Shown here in pieces: positions 20,183 to 34,258 of a DNA stretch of 64,000 bases; the first letter of the stretch is position 1, and the number at the start of each line of letters is the position of its first letter. The stretch comes from Costus lasius (Eukaryota > Streptophyta > Magnoliopsida > Zingiberales > Costaceae). Under the pieces are notes generated by a model. The model was not told the origin of the DNA. It saw nothing but the letters and a program-made list of their open reading frames with translations, and did no database searches. The translations under genes were made by a program, and so were the position numbers. Location: NCBI GenBank assembly GCA_027563935.2, contig CM050451.1:30085565-30149564 (forward strand), given 5' to 3'.

Positions 20183-23100
20183 CTTAGATCTATCCCTGTA
20201 GATCTTCACACCTAATACATAGGCTGCTTCTCCTAGATCTTTCATCTGGAAACATTTCCTTAACCATGCTTTAACAGCATGCAGTTCAGGAATATCATTT
20301 CCAATGATCAAGATGTCATCGACGTAGAGGATTAGGAATGTAATTACGCTCCCACTAAACCTCTTATATACACACGGGTCATCTTCGTTCTTGATGAAAC
20401 CAAACTCAGAGATTGATTCATCAAAACGAATATTCCAGCTTCTAGATGCTTGTTTAAGTCCATAAATGGACTTCTTTAACTTGCATATTTTATGACGATC
20501 TGATGGATTAGTGAAACCCTCAGGTTGTGTCATATACACATCCTCATCCAGATTTCCATTAAGGAAAGCTGTCTTCACATCCATCTGCCAGATCTCATAA
20601 TCATAATATGCAGCTATCGCGAAAAGAATCCGAATAGACTTAAACATGGCTACAGGTGAGAAAGTTTCATCATAATCTATCCCGTAGATTTGTTTGAAAC
20701 CTTTCGCAACCAGCCTGCCTTTATAGGTAACCACGTTACCATCCATGTCAACCTTCTTCTTGAAGATCCATTTACAGCCTATAGCGATTACTCCCGGAGG
20801 CGGATCAACCAAATCCCAGACTTGGTTATCTGACATGGAGTCCATCTCGGCTCGCATAGCTTCAAGCCATCTAGCTGACTCCGGTCCACTGACCGCATCC
20901 GCATATGTGAGGGGTTCATCATTATCAATGATGTAGACTCCGTCATAGCGCTCAGGCTGTCGACGGATCCTTCCCGATCTTCGCGGTTCCCGTGATATTT
21001 GAGCCTCAGGTTGTTCGACAACCTGTTCTACCGGCTCAGGCACATCCAACTGTGCTTGACTACTTTGTCCTTCTTCTGGAATCTCATCCAGCTTTATTTC
21101 TCTCCCACTGGCCTCTTGCAGAAGAAACTCCTTCTCAAGAAATATGGCCGTCCGAGCAACAAATACTTTGTTCTCTTTGGGATCGTAGAAATAATAACCC
21201 TTAGTTTCCTTAGGGTAACCGACAAATATACATTTCTCAGATCTGCTCTCCAGCTTCCCAGAGGCGAGCTTTTTGACATAAGCCTCGCAACCCCAGATCC
21301 TGATAAATGTCAAGCTTGGCTGTTTCCTATACCATAACTCATATGGTGTCTTAGAAACTGCCTTGGATGGCACTCGGTTTAGTACCTTTGCAGCTGTTTC
21401 CAGTGCAAAACCCCAAAAGGAATACGGTAGAGTAGCCTGACTCATCATAGAACGAACCATATCAAGTAACGTTCTATTTCTCCTCTCGGACACACCATTC
21501 CATTGCGGTGTTCCTGGCGGAGTGAGCTGTGAGATAATCCCACACTCCTTCAGATAGTCAGTAAACGCATGACTTAGGTATTCACCACCTCGATCAGAAC
21601 GAAGTGCCTTGATATTTCGGCCTAGCTGATTCTGTACTTCATTTTTGAACTCTTTGAACTTGTCAAAAGATTCACTCTTATGTCTCATCAAATAGACATA
21701 TCCATACCTACTGAAATCATCAGTAAAGGTAATGAAGTAATGATAGCCACCTCTGGCATGTTTACTAAAAGGCCCACACACATCACTGTGTATAAGGTCA
21801 AGTAAACCTGAAGCCCTTTGACCTTTGTTAGGAAAAGGTGACTTCGTCATTTTACCCATTAAACAAGCTTTGCATGTATCAATCTCCTCATAGGAGAATG
21901 ATCCCAGCAGTCCATGATCATGCAACCGCTTAATGCGCTTCTCGTTAATATGGCCTAAACGACTATGCCATAGCAAAGTGCTGTCATCAGCATACTTGGC
22001 TTTCTTATTATCAATGTTTTGTATAGAATATTCCATGTCCAACATGAATAACCCATTGTTAATTGAACCAGTTGCATACACAATATTATCATAAGATAAA
22101 ACACACTTTGAAATCTTGCATTCAAAGGCAAATCCTTTCCTGACAAGAGCAGGAATAGAGATAATATTCTTGGTAATACTGGGTACAAAATAACAATTGT
22201 TTAATTCTAATACAATGCCAGATGGTAAAGAAATGAAATAGTCTCCTACAGCAACAGCAGCAACCCGTGCCCCGTTTCCAACTCGTAGGTCTACCTCATG
22301 CTGTCCCACCTGCCTTCTTCTCTTGAGTTCCTGTACATTTGAACAAATGTGAACTCCACATGCAGTGTCCAACACCCATGATATAGTAGAAGAAGATAAC
22401 ATGACCTCAGTCACATATATACCTGAGCCAGAAGCGATGCTTCCCCTCTTATCTCCTTGGAGCGCTTTACAGTCCTTTTTCCAGTGACCCAGCTGGCCAC
22501 AGTGGAAACACCTGTTGTCCTTCGACCGCTTCACCTTCTGTTTCAGCGCCTTACTGTAGTTCTTGACAGGGGCCTTGCCCTTCTTCCCCTTCTTCTTGTT
22601 CCTTGAAGGAACCATTAAGACAGAGGTTGAAGGCTTTCCCTTCAGAGTTTCCTCAGTAGTCAAGAGCATATTCAACAGCTCTGCCGGAGTACAATCGATT
22701 TTGTTCATATTAAAGTTAATGATGAACGCATCGAAAGAAGGCGGAAGAGACTGTAGAATGATGTCTACAGCAAGCTCCTGGTTAATGGTATGCCCCAGTT
22801 TCTCCAGAGCCTCCTTGTGCCCAATCATCTTGAGCACGTGAGCTCCCACTGGGCTCCCTTCAGCCAGTTTGCTCTGAAAGAAGAGCTTCGTCAGATTATA
22901 GCGTTCTGTTCTCGCCTGTGCAGCATACAGCATCTTGAGGTTCGCTATGATCTCTATAGCCGACATATCCTCATGCTGACGCTGCAGCGGTGGCGTCATA
23001 GACGCTAGCATCAGGCAAGCGACATCAATGCTATCATTGACGTGCTTTTCATAGGCATCCCGAACCGCCCTTGCGGCGTTCGCAGCGGGTTGAGGCGGCA

Positions 23101-23227
23101 CAGCCGTCTCGAGGACATACAGTTTCCTCTCTGCCTTAAGAACGATCTTAAGGTGTCCGAACCAGTCTGAGAAGTTTGGCCCAGCAAACTTCTCCCTTTC
23201 CAGTAGGGATCGCACATTGAAGCTCAT
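20156..23227 (-). pseudogene. C3 gag-pol, truncated after RT
   Basis: The frame is open from the ATG at 23227 through about 1015 family residues, with gag CCHC, protease LDTACG, integrase and RT (LYVDDILIIGND) all present. After DRSKRL it runs into the inverted C2 LTR and ends SSHATT. About 280 C-terminal residues (RNase H) are lost. No premature stop precedes the break, so this copy was young when it was broken. Confidence 0.92.
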
Positions 23228-25012
23228 GGTGTTCGTTGCTGCAGGTATCTACAACAATGCAAGAACAGCAAGGTCAGTATCAATGTTAAGAATCAATCAG
23301 GACTTAAGAATGATTCCTTTTTCTCACTATTTTAGCTGACTGTAAAATCCATAAAACAGTCCGAAAGAGTAATACTCTTTTAGTGAGATGGGATCCAGAT
23401 TTCATACTTGGTCTCCGCGTCCCGCTCAGGCGAGATAAGATGCACAGAGATGACAAGCACTAATTTCTGGTAGGCTGTCCCAGCCAATCGCCAACCCGTG
23501 CGATTCCCCTTCATCTGGGCAATCCAGCAGACTGTGCCAACTGAGTTGGTACAACACAGTCTCTGATCCCACAGATGGCTGCCTCCATGTGCTACCATAT
23601 GCGCCACATATGTAGCCTACATGGTCAAGCTGACCCGACCTACTCCCTGGACCACCACGTGCTATGCTGAGCAACGAGAAGCGATAAATCCCTTCTCTGT
23701 AACACGCAGGTGTAATCCAGCACCATCTGAAGATAGATGGACGTGCCCACTGAGTGGGTACAACACGGCTCCAACGATAATCAGAATAGTGAGGTTTCGC
23801 GTCAGAAGGCTTACGAGCTTGATATGTTAGCGTTTGGATTTTAACGGTCTTTTATCTTCTTACTATCAGGCAAATCCTATGGCTATAGCAGAAGATAACT
23901 AAACATGCAATTCTAATTATAAGCAATAAGTAGAAAGCATGCAGATCTTATGTGGTAAAAGCCCATAGCCTAAGTAAGACCTTAAATTATCTTAAGTCTT
24001 CACTTGAGCTTCTTGGGACATTTGCATCTCATCTGGTCCAACCCAGGGCCCTAGCTCCAAGAGCACCTCAGGTGCGCCACCAGCTGAATGCCCCTCTGGG
24101 ATGTGTGCCTTTGTGCTCTTGTCTAATCAAATACAATTTGATCTATCTAGACAAGTTTGACTCGCAGGTCAATTATACAATAGATTAATTAAAAATGTGA
24201 TTCGCAGATCACAAATTAATTTACAAGTTTAATTCCAGGCACGCAGGCCCCAGCACAGCACACATTTAACATGGGCAGCCCACATAAGAATAAATAGACA
24301 AGCATCATGGCATCAATCAACATGTGATCCTAAAACAAGAAAATGAAATTTTGAAAACCCCATTGGCATCAATTTTAATTTTCTTATGTGTTCTACAACC
24401 TTACAATGGTCCATTGATAGGGATCCACTCATCCATCTGGTCAGATCCTCTGCCCTTGCATGCACCGAGTCCTAACTGACCCGAGTTGACCTAATGGTCA
24501 ACCATGCATGCGCCAAGGGCTGAACAACCCTCATGAGTTCTGGCAAGCGGGTGTGACCCCGGGCCTAACTCATGTGTGTTCACTGGTTGTCTCAACCAGA
24601 CCTCGCTACACGCCTAAGATGCAATCGACCTATGGCCACCTCATGCTTGCGCACAGGTGCCATCTGGTCGATCCATCTAGGCTGTCAGATGGTCTGATCA
24701 GACTATTGGATCTACCCTAGAGGTGACTTCAACCCCATCAACCCATCTAAGGGTTTATAGTAGACGCCATTAGATCTAAATGGAGCGCGCAAGATGTTAC
24801 AAGTTTTAGGTAAAAACCAACTACAACATGCGCAACAACAAAGTAAGAAGCTTTCATCTACATTAGCATGCGCAACTAGATATATGGTAACAAGCGCAAA
24901 CATGATGAAACTTCAAGATAGATCTATAACATGCGTTGACATACTCGGATCACAAACAAGCAACATGAAGCAATCATATGAATCTACATGAATCCCAAGC
25001 TCTGATACCAAT
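23228..25012 (-). other. C3 leader, with primer site at 24999-25010
   Basis: Complete leader with both hairpins (about 23535-23566 and 23745-23770, reversed) and the acceptor-like end before gag. Like C2, it lacks the tRNA-like segment. The primer site reads GCTCTGATACCA on the plus strand. Confidence 0.8.
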
Positions 25013-26715
25013 TGTTAGGTCCCCTTCAAGGGGGAGCGCAAGCGGATAAAGCCCCTTTCTAGAGGGGGGGGCGCAAATGCAATTTTAGGGGTGTCACCCT
25101 CATGATCGCATGTAGATCATATGGTTAACTTATGTATAAGCGAAAGGGTCTTTAAAGGGATCATACCAACGCCATGAAGTTGGATGTCGGCTTGGAAGAA
25201 GAGAGCAACTTTGATCTCCTCCAAAAGTTCACACACAAGGTGAAGATCTCTTACTTCCTTGGCGTCACTTGTGCTAGCAAGGCACCCAAGGTTCCTTGTC
25301 GAATGGAAGGAGATGATGAAAGCTTTCTTGGCCGATCCTTCTTCTCGTCAACCTCTACCACCCGAGAGTTCGAGTGTCGTCGAGAGCCAAAGGGGAGATG
25401 AGCGTTTTTCCAAGCTTGTGATCGAATGTGGAGACATTCATCACTATGGCAAAACCGAAATGCCATAAATGGTAAGTCTTCAACACATGCGTTATGCGTT
25501 CACATGAAGTGAACCAAACGCATATCTCATCTCACAAATGAACCAAGCGCTCACATATGAGCCGGTTCAATGTAGTTGGTCCAATGACCAAACCAAATCA
25601 GCCCAAGTATTGGTCCAGACCAAAATAAACCCTAAGGTTCAAGATCTGACCGTTCATCCTTTGATGCTCTTGATCTCCCAGATCTAGCATCCACACTCTC
25701 GATCAAAGCGTACCGATCTCAAGCCCTAATCAATCAAACATGATCAGACTGGATCTCACTTACAATCAGAGTTTAATCTCCTTTAAACTGAATCAAAACA
25801 ATCCAGTCCACCCGATCTGACTCAAGTAAGTCATATCACCAAATTGTGCGACCCTAAGGGTTTCCTTTAAATGTCGGTAACGATAACTCACGTCATCACA
25901 ATCAGTGAGGGGTATCTAGCAACACATCACTGTCTCCCGATATAAAGGAAAGAGTCTTCCAAGACTACACCCAAACCACAGCACAAGTGTGAATCCACTT
26001 CACAAGGCATACATGTTTCCTTTGCCACTGGATGTTCTTATTGGACAAGCATGTCAAGCCTGTAACTCCAATACAATGAGCATGATTAGATCAGATGAAC
26101 ATAGTCATCTGGGTATGGCCATACACTATCTCAATCATCTCATACAGGGGGGCCCCTTTAGAACATCACACTCCTTGAACAAGGAGACGGCAATCCTTTA
26201 TCTATCACTAGTGTCCTAACCTGACTCATGATCATTATCCAAGATAGTCTATAATCATTATGTTTCAAATGATATTGAACTACCTCAAAATAATGACATT
26301 CATCATTTAGAAACACAAGTGATCTCAAGTCAGAGGACATGTGCCACTTGTTGCATTCAAGGATTATTCACATTGTGACAAACAATTGAATATCCTAGTA
26401 GGGTCTGTCCAGTACATCCAATGTACCCATGAGTCTACATCTTATTTCATGCTCGAAGCATCCTATAAGATTAGCACACATATTAGTCTCAATCATATCA
26501 AGGCTGTCTCATGTTCACCAAGATATCTCGACTAAGGACATATGCATGTCAGCCTAGCTGAACAGCTTTGAGACATTATTCAGAAGTACACTTATTACAG
26601 CAGACAAGGTAGCAACCTGAATAATAACCATGCCTTTATAAACATAAGAGTTTATTACATGATACTTATACAATCCCAAGGCCTCAAACATTAGCCTTAA
26701 GGGCATACCCCAACA
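25013..26715 (-). repeat. 5' LTR of C3
   Basis: 1703 bp; on the plus strand it runs TGTTAGGTCCCC...CCCCAACA. It includes GTATGGCCATAC and the TATA-like block of the family. Confidence 0.9.
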
Positions 26716-26831
26716 CAGACAATGTAACATACTGAATAACAACCATTGCCTTTATAAACATAAGAGTTTATACATGATACTGATACAATCCCAAGGCCTC
26801 AAACATTAGCCTTTAAGGGCATACCCCAACA
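26716..26831 (-). repeat. Remnant of the C4 3' LTR
   Basis: These 116 bp match the end of the C4 5' LTR (34143-34258) from CAGACAATGTAACATACTG to CCCCAACA. The remaining 1.6 kb is missing. C3 is inserted at its left edge. The reversed polypurine tract follows at 26832-26848. Confidence 0.88.
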
Positions 26832-26851
26832 ATCTCCCACTTGCACTTAAT

Positions 26852-29800
26852 CTAATGGTTGAGAAATCTCAAACCCATATTATTACAGTGCTGCTCATGC
26901 TTCTGCTGCGCCAGAGGCTTGGTAAGCGGGTCAGCCAGATTGTCATCTGTATGAACCTTGCAAATTTTGATCTCGCCACGATCAATGATCTCCCGGATCA
27001 AGTGAAACCGTCTCTGTATGTGCTTGGACTTCTGGTGCGACCGTGGTTCCTTTGCTTGTGCTATTGCTCCAGTGTTATCACAGAAGATAACCAAAGGATC
27101 TGCACTTGAAGGAACGACACCAAGTTCCTGAATGAACTTACGAATCCACACTGCCTCCTTGGATGCTTCCGAGGCTGCAACATACTCGGCTTCTGTTGTG
27201 GAATCAGCAACAATAGACTGTTTGAAACTTTTCCACACCACTGCTCCACCATTCAAGCTAAAAACATAGCCTGATTGCGATCGGAAATCATCCTAGTCCG
27301 ACTGGAACGAAGCGTCAGTATATCCTTCAATACTGAGTTCTTCCTGACCACCATATATCAAGAACATATCTTTGGTCCTCCGCAGATATTTCAAAATGTT
27401 CTTGACTGCAATCCAGTGTGCCTGACCTGGATTACTTTGGAATCGACTGGTCACGATTAACCCGTAAGCGACGTCAGGGCGAGTACACAACATCGCATAC
27501 ATAATGGACCCAATAGCCGAAGCATAAGGCGTATTGTCCATTTCATCTTTCTCAGTCTGTGTTTGTGGACACTGACTCTTCGAAAGATTCAGACCATGTC
27601 TGACTGGAAGATATCCTCTTTTAGAATTCTCTAAATGGAATCTCTCCAGGACTTTATCGATGTAAGTACTCTGGCACAGCCCGAGAAGCCTCTTAGATCT
27701 ATCCCTGTAGATCTTCACACCTAATACATAGGCTGCTTCTCCTAGATCCTTCATCTGGAAACATTTTCCTAACCATGCTTTTACAGCATGCAGTTCAGGA
27801 ATATCGTTTCCAATGATTAAGATATCATCGACGTAGAGGACTAGGAAAGTAATCACGCTCCCACTAAACCTCTTATATACACACGGGTCATCCTCATTCT
27901 TGATGAAACCAAATTCACTGATTGATTCATCAAAACGAATATTCCAGCTTCTAGATGCTTGCTTAAGTCCATAAATGGACTTCTTTAATTTGCATATTTT
28001 ATGACGATCTAATGGATTAGTGAAACCTTCAGGTTGTGTCATATACACATCCTCATCCAGTTTTCCATTAAGGAAAGCGGTCTTCACATCCATTTGCCAG
28101 ATCTCATAATCGTAATATGCTGCTATCGCAAAAAGAATCCGAATAGACTTGAACATGGCTACAGGAGAGAAAGTTTCATCATAATCTATCCCGTAGATTT
28201 GTTTGAAACCTTTCGCAACTAGCCTGCCTTTATAGGTAACCACGTTACCATCCATGTCAATCTTCTTCTTGAAGATCCATTTACTGCCTATAGGGATTAC
28301 TCCCGGAGGTGGATCAACCAAATCCCAGACTTGGTTATCTGACATGGAGTCCATCTCGGCTCGCATAGCTTCAAGCCACCTAGCTGACTCCGGTCCACTG
28401 ACCGCATCCGCATAAGTGAGGGGTTCATCATTATTAATGATGCAGACTCCGTCATAGCGCTCAGGCTGTCGACGGATCCTTCCCGATCTACGCGGTTCCC
28501 GTGATATCTGAGCCTCAGGTTGTTCAGTAACCTGTTCTACCGGCTCAGGCTCATCCAACTCTGCTTGACTACTTTGTCCTTCCTCTGGATTCTCATCCAG
28601 CTTTATTTCTCTCCCACTGGCTTCTTGCAGAAGAAACTCCTTCTCAAGAAAAATTGCCGTCCGAGCAACAAATACCTTGTTCTCCTTGGGATCGTAGAAA
28701 TAATAACCCTTAGTTTCCTTAGGGTATCCGACAAAGATACATTTCTCAGATCTGCTCTCCAGTTTCCCAGAGGCGAGCTTTTTGACATAAGCCTCGCAAC
28801 CCCAGATCTTAATAAATGTCAAGCTCGGCTGTTTCCCATACCATAATTCATATGGAGTCTTTGAAACTGCCTTGGATGGCACTCGGTTTAGTACCTTTGC
28901 AGCTGTTTCCAGTGCAAATCCCCAAAAGGAGTAAGGTAGAGTAGCCTGACTCATCATAGAACGAACCATGTCTAGTAACGTTCTATTTCTCCTCTCGGAC
29001 ACACCATTCCATTGCGGTGTTCCTGGCGGAGTGAGCTGTGAGATAATCCCACACTCTTTTAGATAGTCAGTAAACGCATGACTCAAGTATTCTCCACTTC
29101 GATCAGAATGAAGTGCCTTGATATTTCGGCCTAGCTGATTCTGTACTTCATTCTTGAACTCTTTGAACTTGTCAAAAGATTCACTCTTATGTCTCATCAG
29201 ATAGACATACCCATATCTACTGAAATCATCAGTAAAGGTAATGAAGTACGAATAGCCACCTCTGGCATGTTAACTAAATGGCCCACACACATCACTGTGT
29301 ATAAGGTCAAGTAAACCTGAAGCCCTTTGAACTTTATAAGGAAAAGGGGACTTCGTCATTTTACCCATTAAACAAGCTTTGCATGTATCAATCTCCTCAT
29401 AGGAGAAAGATCCCAGCAGTCCATGATCATGCAACCGCTTAATGCACTTCTTGTTAATATGGCCTAAACGACTATGCCATAGCAAGGTGCTGTCATCAGT
29501 ATACTTGGCTTTCTTATTATCAATGTTTTGTATAGAATATTCCATGTCCAACATGAATAACCCATTGTTAATTGAACCAGTAGCATAAACAATATTATCA
29601 AGAGTAAGATAACACTTTGAAATCTTGCATTCAAAGGAAAACCCTTTCCTGACAAGAGCAGGAATAGAGATAATATTTTTGGTAATACTGGGTACAAAGT
29701 AACAATTGTTTAATTCTAATACAATGCCAGATGGTAATGAGATGTAATAATCCCCTACAGCAACAGCAGCAACCCGTGCCCCGTTTCCAACTCGTAGGTC

Positions 29801-30736
29801 CACCTCATGTTGTCCCACCTGTCTTCTTCTCTTGAGTTCCTGTACATTTGAACAAATGTGAACTCCACATGCAGTGTCCAACACCCATGAAATAGAAGAA
29901 GAGGATATCATGACTTCAGTCACAAATATACCTGAGCCAGAAGCGATGCTTCCCTTCTTGTCTCCTTGGAGCGCTTTACAGTCCTTTTTCCAGTGACCCA
30001 GCTGGCCACAGTGGAAACATCTGTTGTCCTTCGACCGCTTCACCTTTTGTTTCAGAGCCTTACTGTAGTTCTTGACAGGGGCCTTGCCCTTCTTCCCCTT
30101 CTTCTTGTTCCTAGAAGGAAACATCAAGACAGAGGTTGAAGGCTTTCCCTTCAGAGTCTCCTCCGTGGTCAAGAGCATATTCAGCAACTCTGCCGGAGTA
30201 CAATCGATTTTGTTCATATTAAAGTTAATAATGAACGCATCGAAAGAAGGCGGGAGAGACTGCAGAATAATGTCTACAGCAAGCTCCTGATTGATGGTAT
30301 GCCCCAGTTTCTCCAGAGCCTCCTTGTGCCCAATCATCTTGAGCACGTGAGCTCCCACTGGGCTCCCTTCAGCCAGTTTGCTCTGAAAGAAAAGCTTGGT
30401 CAGATTATAGCGTTCAGTCCTCGCCTGTGCAGCATACAGCATCTTGAGGTTTGCTATAATTTCTATAGCAGACATATCCTCATGCTGACGCTGCAGCGGT
30501 GGCGTCATAGATGCTAGCATCAGGCAAGCGACATCAATGCTATCATTGACATGCTTTTCATAGGCTTCACGAACCGCCCTTGCGGCGTTCGCAGCGGGTT
30601 GAGGCGGCACAGCCGTCTCGAGGACATACAGTTTCCTCTCTGCCTTAAGAACAATCTTAAGGTGTCCATACCAGTCCGAGAAGTTTGGCCCAGCAAACTT
30701 CTCCCTTTCCAGTAGGGATCGCACATTGAAGCTCAT
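26852..30736 (-). pseudogene. C4 gag-pol with two nonsense codons
   Basis: The frame is continuous over 1295 codons apart from two stops: TAA at 29270-29272, after GPFS near the start of the integrase core (Lys in sisters), and TAG at 27293-27295, after TDASFQSD in RNase H (Gln in sisters). Gag with its CCHC knuckle, protease, integrase core, RT YVDD and the RNase H tail are otherwise complete. Translation would stop before most of integrase. This is a lightly damaged copy, less decayed than C1. Confidence 0.93.
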
Positions 30737-32559
30737 GGTGTTCGTTGCTGCAGGAATCTACAACAATGCAAGAACAGCAAGGTCAGTATCAATGTTTAGA
30801 ATCAATCCAGGACTTAAGAAAGATTCTTTTCTCACTATTTTATCTGACTGAAAAATCCATTAAAACAGTCCGAAAGAGTAACACTCTTTTAGTGAGATGG
30901 GATCCAGATTTCATACTTGGTCTCCGCGTCCCGCTCAGGCGAGATAAGATGCACAGAGAGTACAAGCACTAATTTCTGGTAGGCAGTCCCTGCCAATCGC
31001 CAACCCGTGCGATTCCCCTTCATCTGGGCAATCCAGCTGACTGTGCCAACTGAGTTGGTACAACACAGTTTCTGATCCCACAGATGGCTGCCTCCATATA
31101 GCTACCATATGCCCCATATGTAGCCTATATGGTCAAGCTGACCCGACCTACTCCCTGGACCACCACGTGCTATGCTGAGCAACGAGAAGCGATAAATCCC
31201 TTCTCTGTAACACGCAGGTGAAATCACACACCGTCTGAAGATAGATGGACGTGCCCACTGAGTGGGTACAACATGGCTCCAACGATAGTCAGAACAGTGA
31301 GGTTTCGCGTCAGAAGGCTATCGAGCTTGATATTTTAGCGTTGGATTTTAACGGTCCTTTTATCTTCTTAACTATCATGCAAACCCTATGGTGATAGCAG
31401 AAGATAAATAAATCATGCAAGTCTAATTATTTAAACAATAAAAGAAAGCATGATGATCTTATGTGGTAAACGCCCAATAACCCTAAGTAAGACCTTAAGT
31501 TATCTTAAGTCTTCACTTGCTTCTTGGGTCTTTTGCCTCTCATCTGGCCCAGACCAGGGCCCAAGCGCCCTTTGCAGCTCAGGTGCGCCCACCAGGTATA
31601 TGCGCCTGTCCTAGGGTCAAACCCTAGACTTCCCACCTGGTCAAGCCTCAAGCTGCTAGCGCCTCATCCATGTGTGCTTTGAGCTCTTGTCTGATTAAAA
31701 GTACATTTTAATCTATCTAGACAAGATTGACTCGCAGGTCAATTACATTGTATAAATTAATTTAAAAGTGATGCACAGATCACAATAATATTAATTTACA
31801 ATTTTATTCCAGGCACGCAGGCCCCAGCACAGCACACATTAAAAGGGCAACCCACATAAGATGAAATAAACAAGCACATGGCATCCACTCAACATGTGAT
31901 CCATCAAACAAGAAAATAAAATTTTGAAAACCCATTGGCATCATTTTAATTTTCTTATGTGCCCATACAACCTTACAATGGTCCATTGATAGGGATCCAC
32001 TCATTCATCTAGTCAGATCCATTGCCCTTGCATGCACCAAGTCCTAACTGACTTGAGTTGACCTAATGGTCAACCATGCATGCGCAAAGGGCTGAACAAC
32101 CCTCATGAGTTTCGGCAAGCGGGTGTGACCCCGGCCCTAACTCATGTGTGTTCAGTAGCCGTCTCAACCAGACCTCGCTACACGCCCTTGATGCAGTCGA
32201 CCTATAGCCACCTCGTGCTTGCGCACAGGTGCTATCTGGTCAACCCATCTAGGCTGTCAGATGGTCTGATCAGACTATTTGGATCCTTCCTAGAAGGTGA
32301 CTTCAACCCCATCAACCCATCTAAGGGTTTAAAGTAGGGCCTTAGATCTAGATGAGGCGCGCATGATCTTTTGTTTTGTCAAAAACAACATGTAAGAAGC
32401 GCCAACAAACATGCGCCATCCATAACTAAACATACATTTAAGTTCTTAAACTAGCATGTAGTTATTCGGCATGTTATTAGATCTAAGCTTAGCAAACGCA
32501 AACAAGGATCACATGTAGGCAATCAAATGAACATACATAGAACCTGCTCTGATACCAAT
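30737..32559 (-). other. C4 leader, with primer site at 32546-32557
   Basis: Leader with both hairpins and the tRNA-like arm at 31611-31627, where the stem CTAGG/CCTAG is kept around a 7-nt loop. The primer site is GCTCTGATACCA on the plus strand. No conserved protein. Confidence 0.8.
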
Positions 32560-34258
32560 TGTAGAGTCCCCTTCAAGGGGGAGCGCAAGGGGTTGAAACC
32601 CTAAAGGGGGCGCATGTAATTTCCAAGGGGTTTCAACATGAGATCGCATGTAATATATGTTCATATGATCAACCTTAAGGAATGTGGAGATCGAAAGAAG
32701 ATCATACCAAAGCCATCTATTTGGATGGTGTCTTGGAAGCAAAGATCGAAAGGGATCTTCTCCAAAGATGAAGCACACAAGATGAGGAATGGCTTCTCCT
32801 TGTCGTCTTTGTGCTAGCAAAGCTTCAAGGGGTCCTTTGCGTGGAGGAAGTTTGAGATGCGAGAACAAGCTTCTCCTTGGACGAAAAACCTTCCCTTCTT
32901 CTCGTCAATCCTTCACTTACGAGAGTGCAAGCAAGCCACAAGAGAAGAGGGGAACGTATTTGCATTTTGGCGTTGAGAGGAATCGGCATTGATGACTTTC
33001 CAAAAATGGAACATCATTAAGCCATGCGCTCATGCCAACCCAAAAACGCTTACTAGCATTGAACCAAGCGTTCACCTTTGTGAACCGGTTCAAACCAAAA
33101 CGTCCCAATCGAATTTGGTTCATAAACCAAATCAAAATAGCTCAAGCCATTTGGTCTAGACCATAGTAAACCCTAAGGTTACAGACCTAACCGTTCATCT
33201 CTTTGATGCTCTTGATCTCACTGATCCAGCATCAATCCTCTCGATCGAAGCTTACCGATCTCAAGCCCTAATCAATCAAACATGATCAGACCAGATCTCA
33301 CTTACAATCAGAGTTTAAACTCCTTTAAACTGAACCCAAACAATTCAGTCCACACGATCTGACTTAAGCAAGCCATATCATCGAATTGTGCGACCCTAAG
33401 GGTTTCCTTTAAATGTCGGTAACGATAACTTACGTTATCACGATCAGTGAGGGGTATCTAGCAACACATCACTGTCTCCCGATATAAAGGAAAGAGTCTT
33501 CCAAGACTACACCCAAACCACAGCACAAGTGTGAATCCACTTCACTAGGCATACATGTTTCCTTTGCCACTGGATGTTCTTATTGGACAAGCGTGTCAAG
33601 CCTGTAGCTCCAATATGATGAGCATGATTAGATCAGATAAACATAGTCACCTGGGTATGGCCATACACTTTCTCAATCATCTCATTTAAGGGGGCCCCTT
33701 TAGAACATCACACTCCAATCAAGGAGACGGCAATCCTATATCTATCACTAGTGTCCTAACCTGACTCATGATCATTATCCAAGATAGCCTATAACCATTA
33801 TGTTTCAAATGACATTGAACTACCTCAAAACAATGACAATCATCATTTAGAAACACAAGTGATCTCAAGTCAGAGGACATGTGCCACTTGTTGCATACAA
33901 GGATTATTCACATTGTGACAAGCAATTGAATATCCTAGTAGGGTCTGTCCAGTACATCCAATGCACCCATGAGTCTACATCTTATTCCATGCTCGAAGCA
34001 TCCTATAAGATTAGAACACATATTAGTCTAAATCATATCAAGGCTGTCTCATGTTCACCAAGATATCTCGACTAAGGACATTACAGCATGTCAGCCTAGC
34101 TGAACAGCATTGAGACATTATTCAGAAGCACACTTATTGCAGCAGACAATGTAACATACTGAATAACAACCATTGCCTTTATAAACATAAGAGTTTATAC
34201 ATGATACTGATACAATCCCAAGGCCTCAAACATTAGCCTTTAAGGGCATACCCCAACA
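32560..34258 (-). repeat. 5' LTR of C4
   Basis: 1699 bp; on the plus strand TGTAGAGTCCCC...CCCCAACA. The terminal sequence and internal conserved blocks match the family. Confidence 0.9.

Larger units (their letters stand above)
20183..26715 (-). mobile_element. Copia C3, minus strand, 3' end lost
   Basis: From right to left: 5' LTR 25013-26715, primer site 24999-25010, leader, gag and most of pol, then an abrupt stop in late RT. RNase H, polypurine tract and 3' LTR are missing. Its right end abuts an internal piece of the C4 3' LTR, with CAGAC (26716-26720) as the likely target duplication. Confidence 0.88.
26716..34258 (-). mobile_element. Copia C4, minus strand, nearly full length
   Basis: From right to left: 5' LTR 32560-34258, primer site 32546-32557, leader 30737-32559, gag-pol 26852-30736, and 116 bp of the 3' LTR. 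It shares the family plan and includes the tRNA-like leader segment. The right flank ATCAC (34259-34263) cannot be compared because the other end is lost. Confidence 0.9.
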
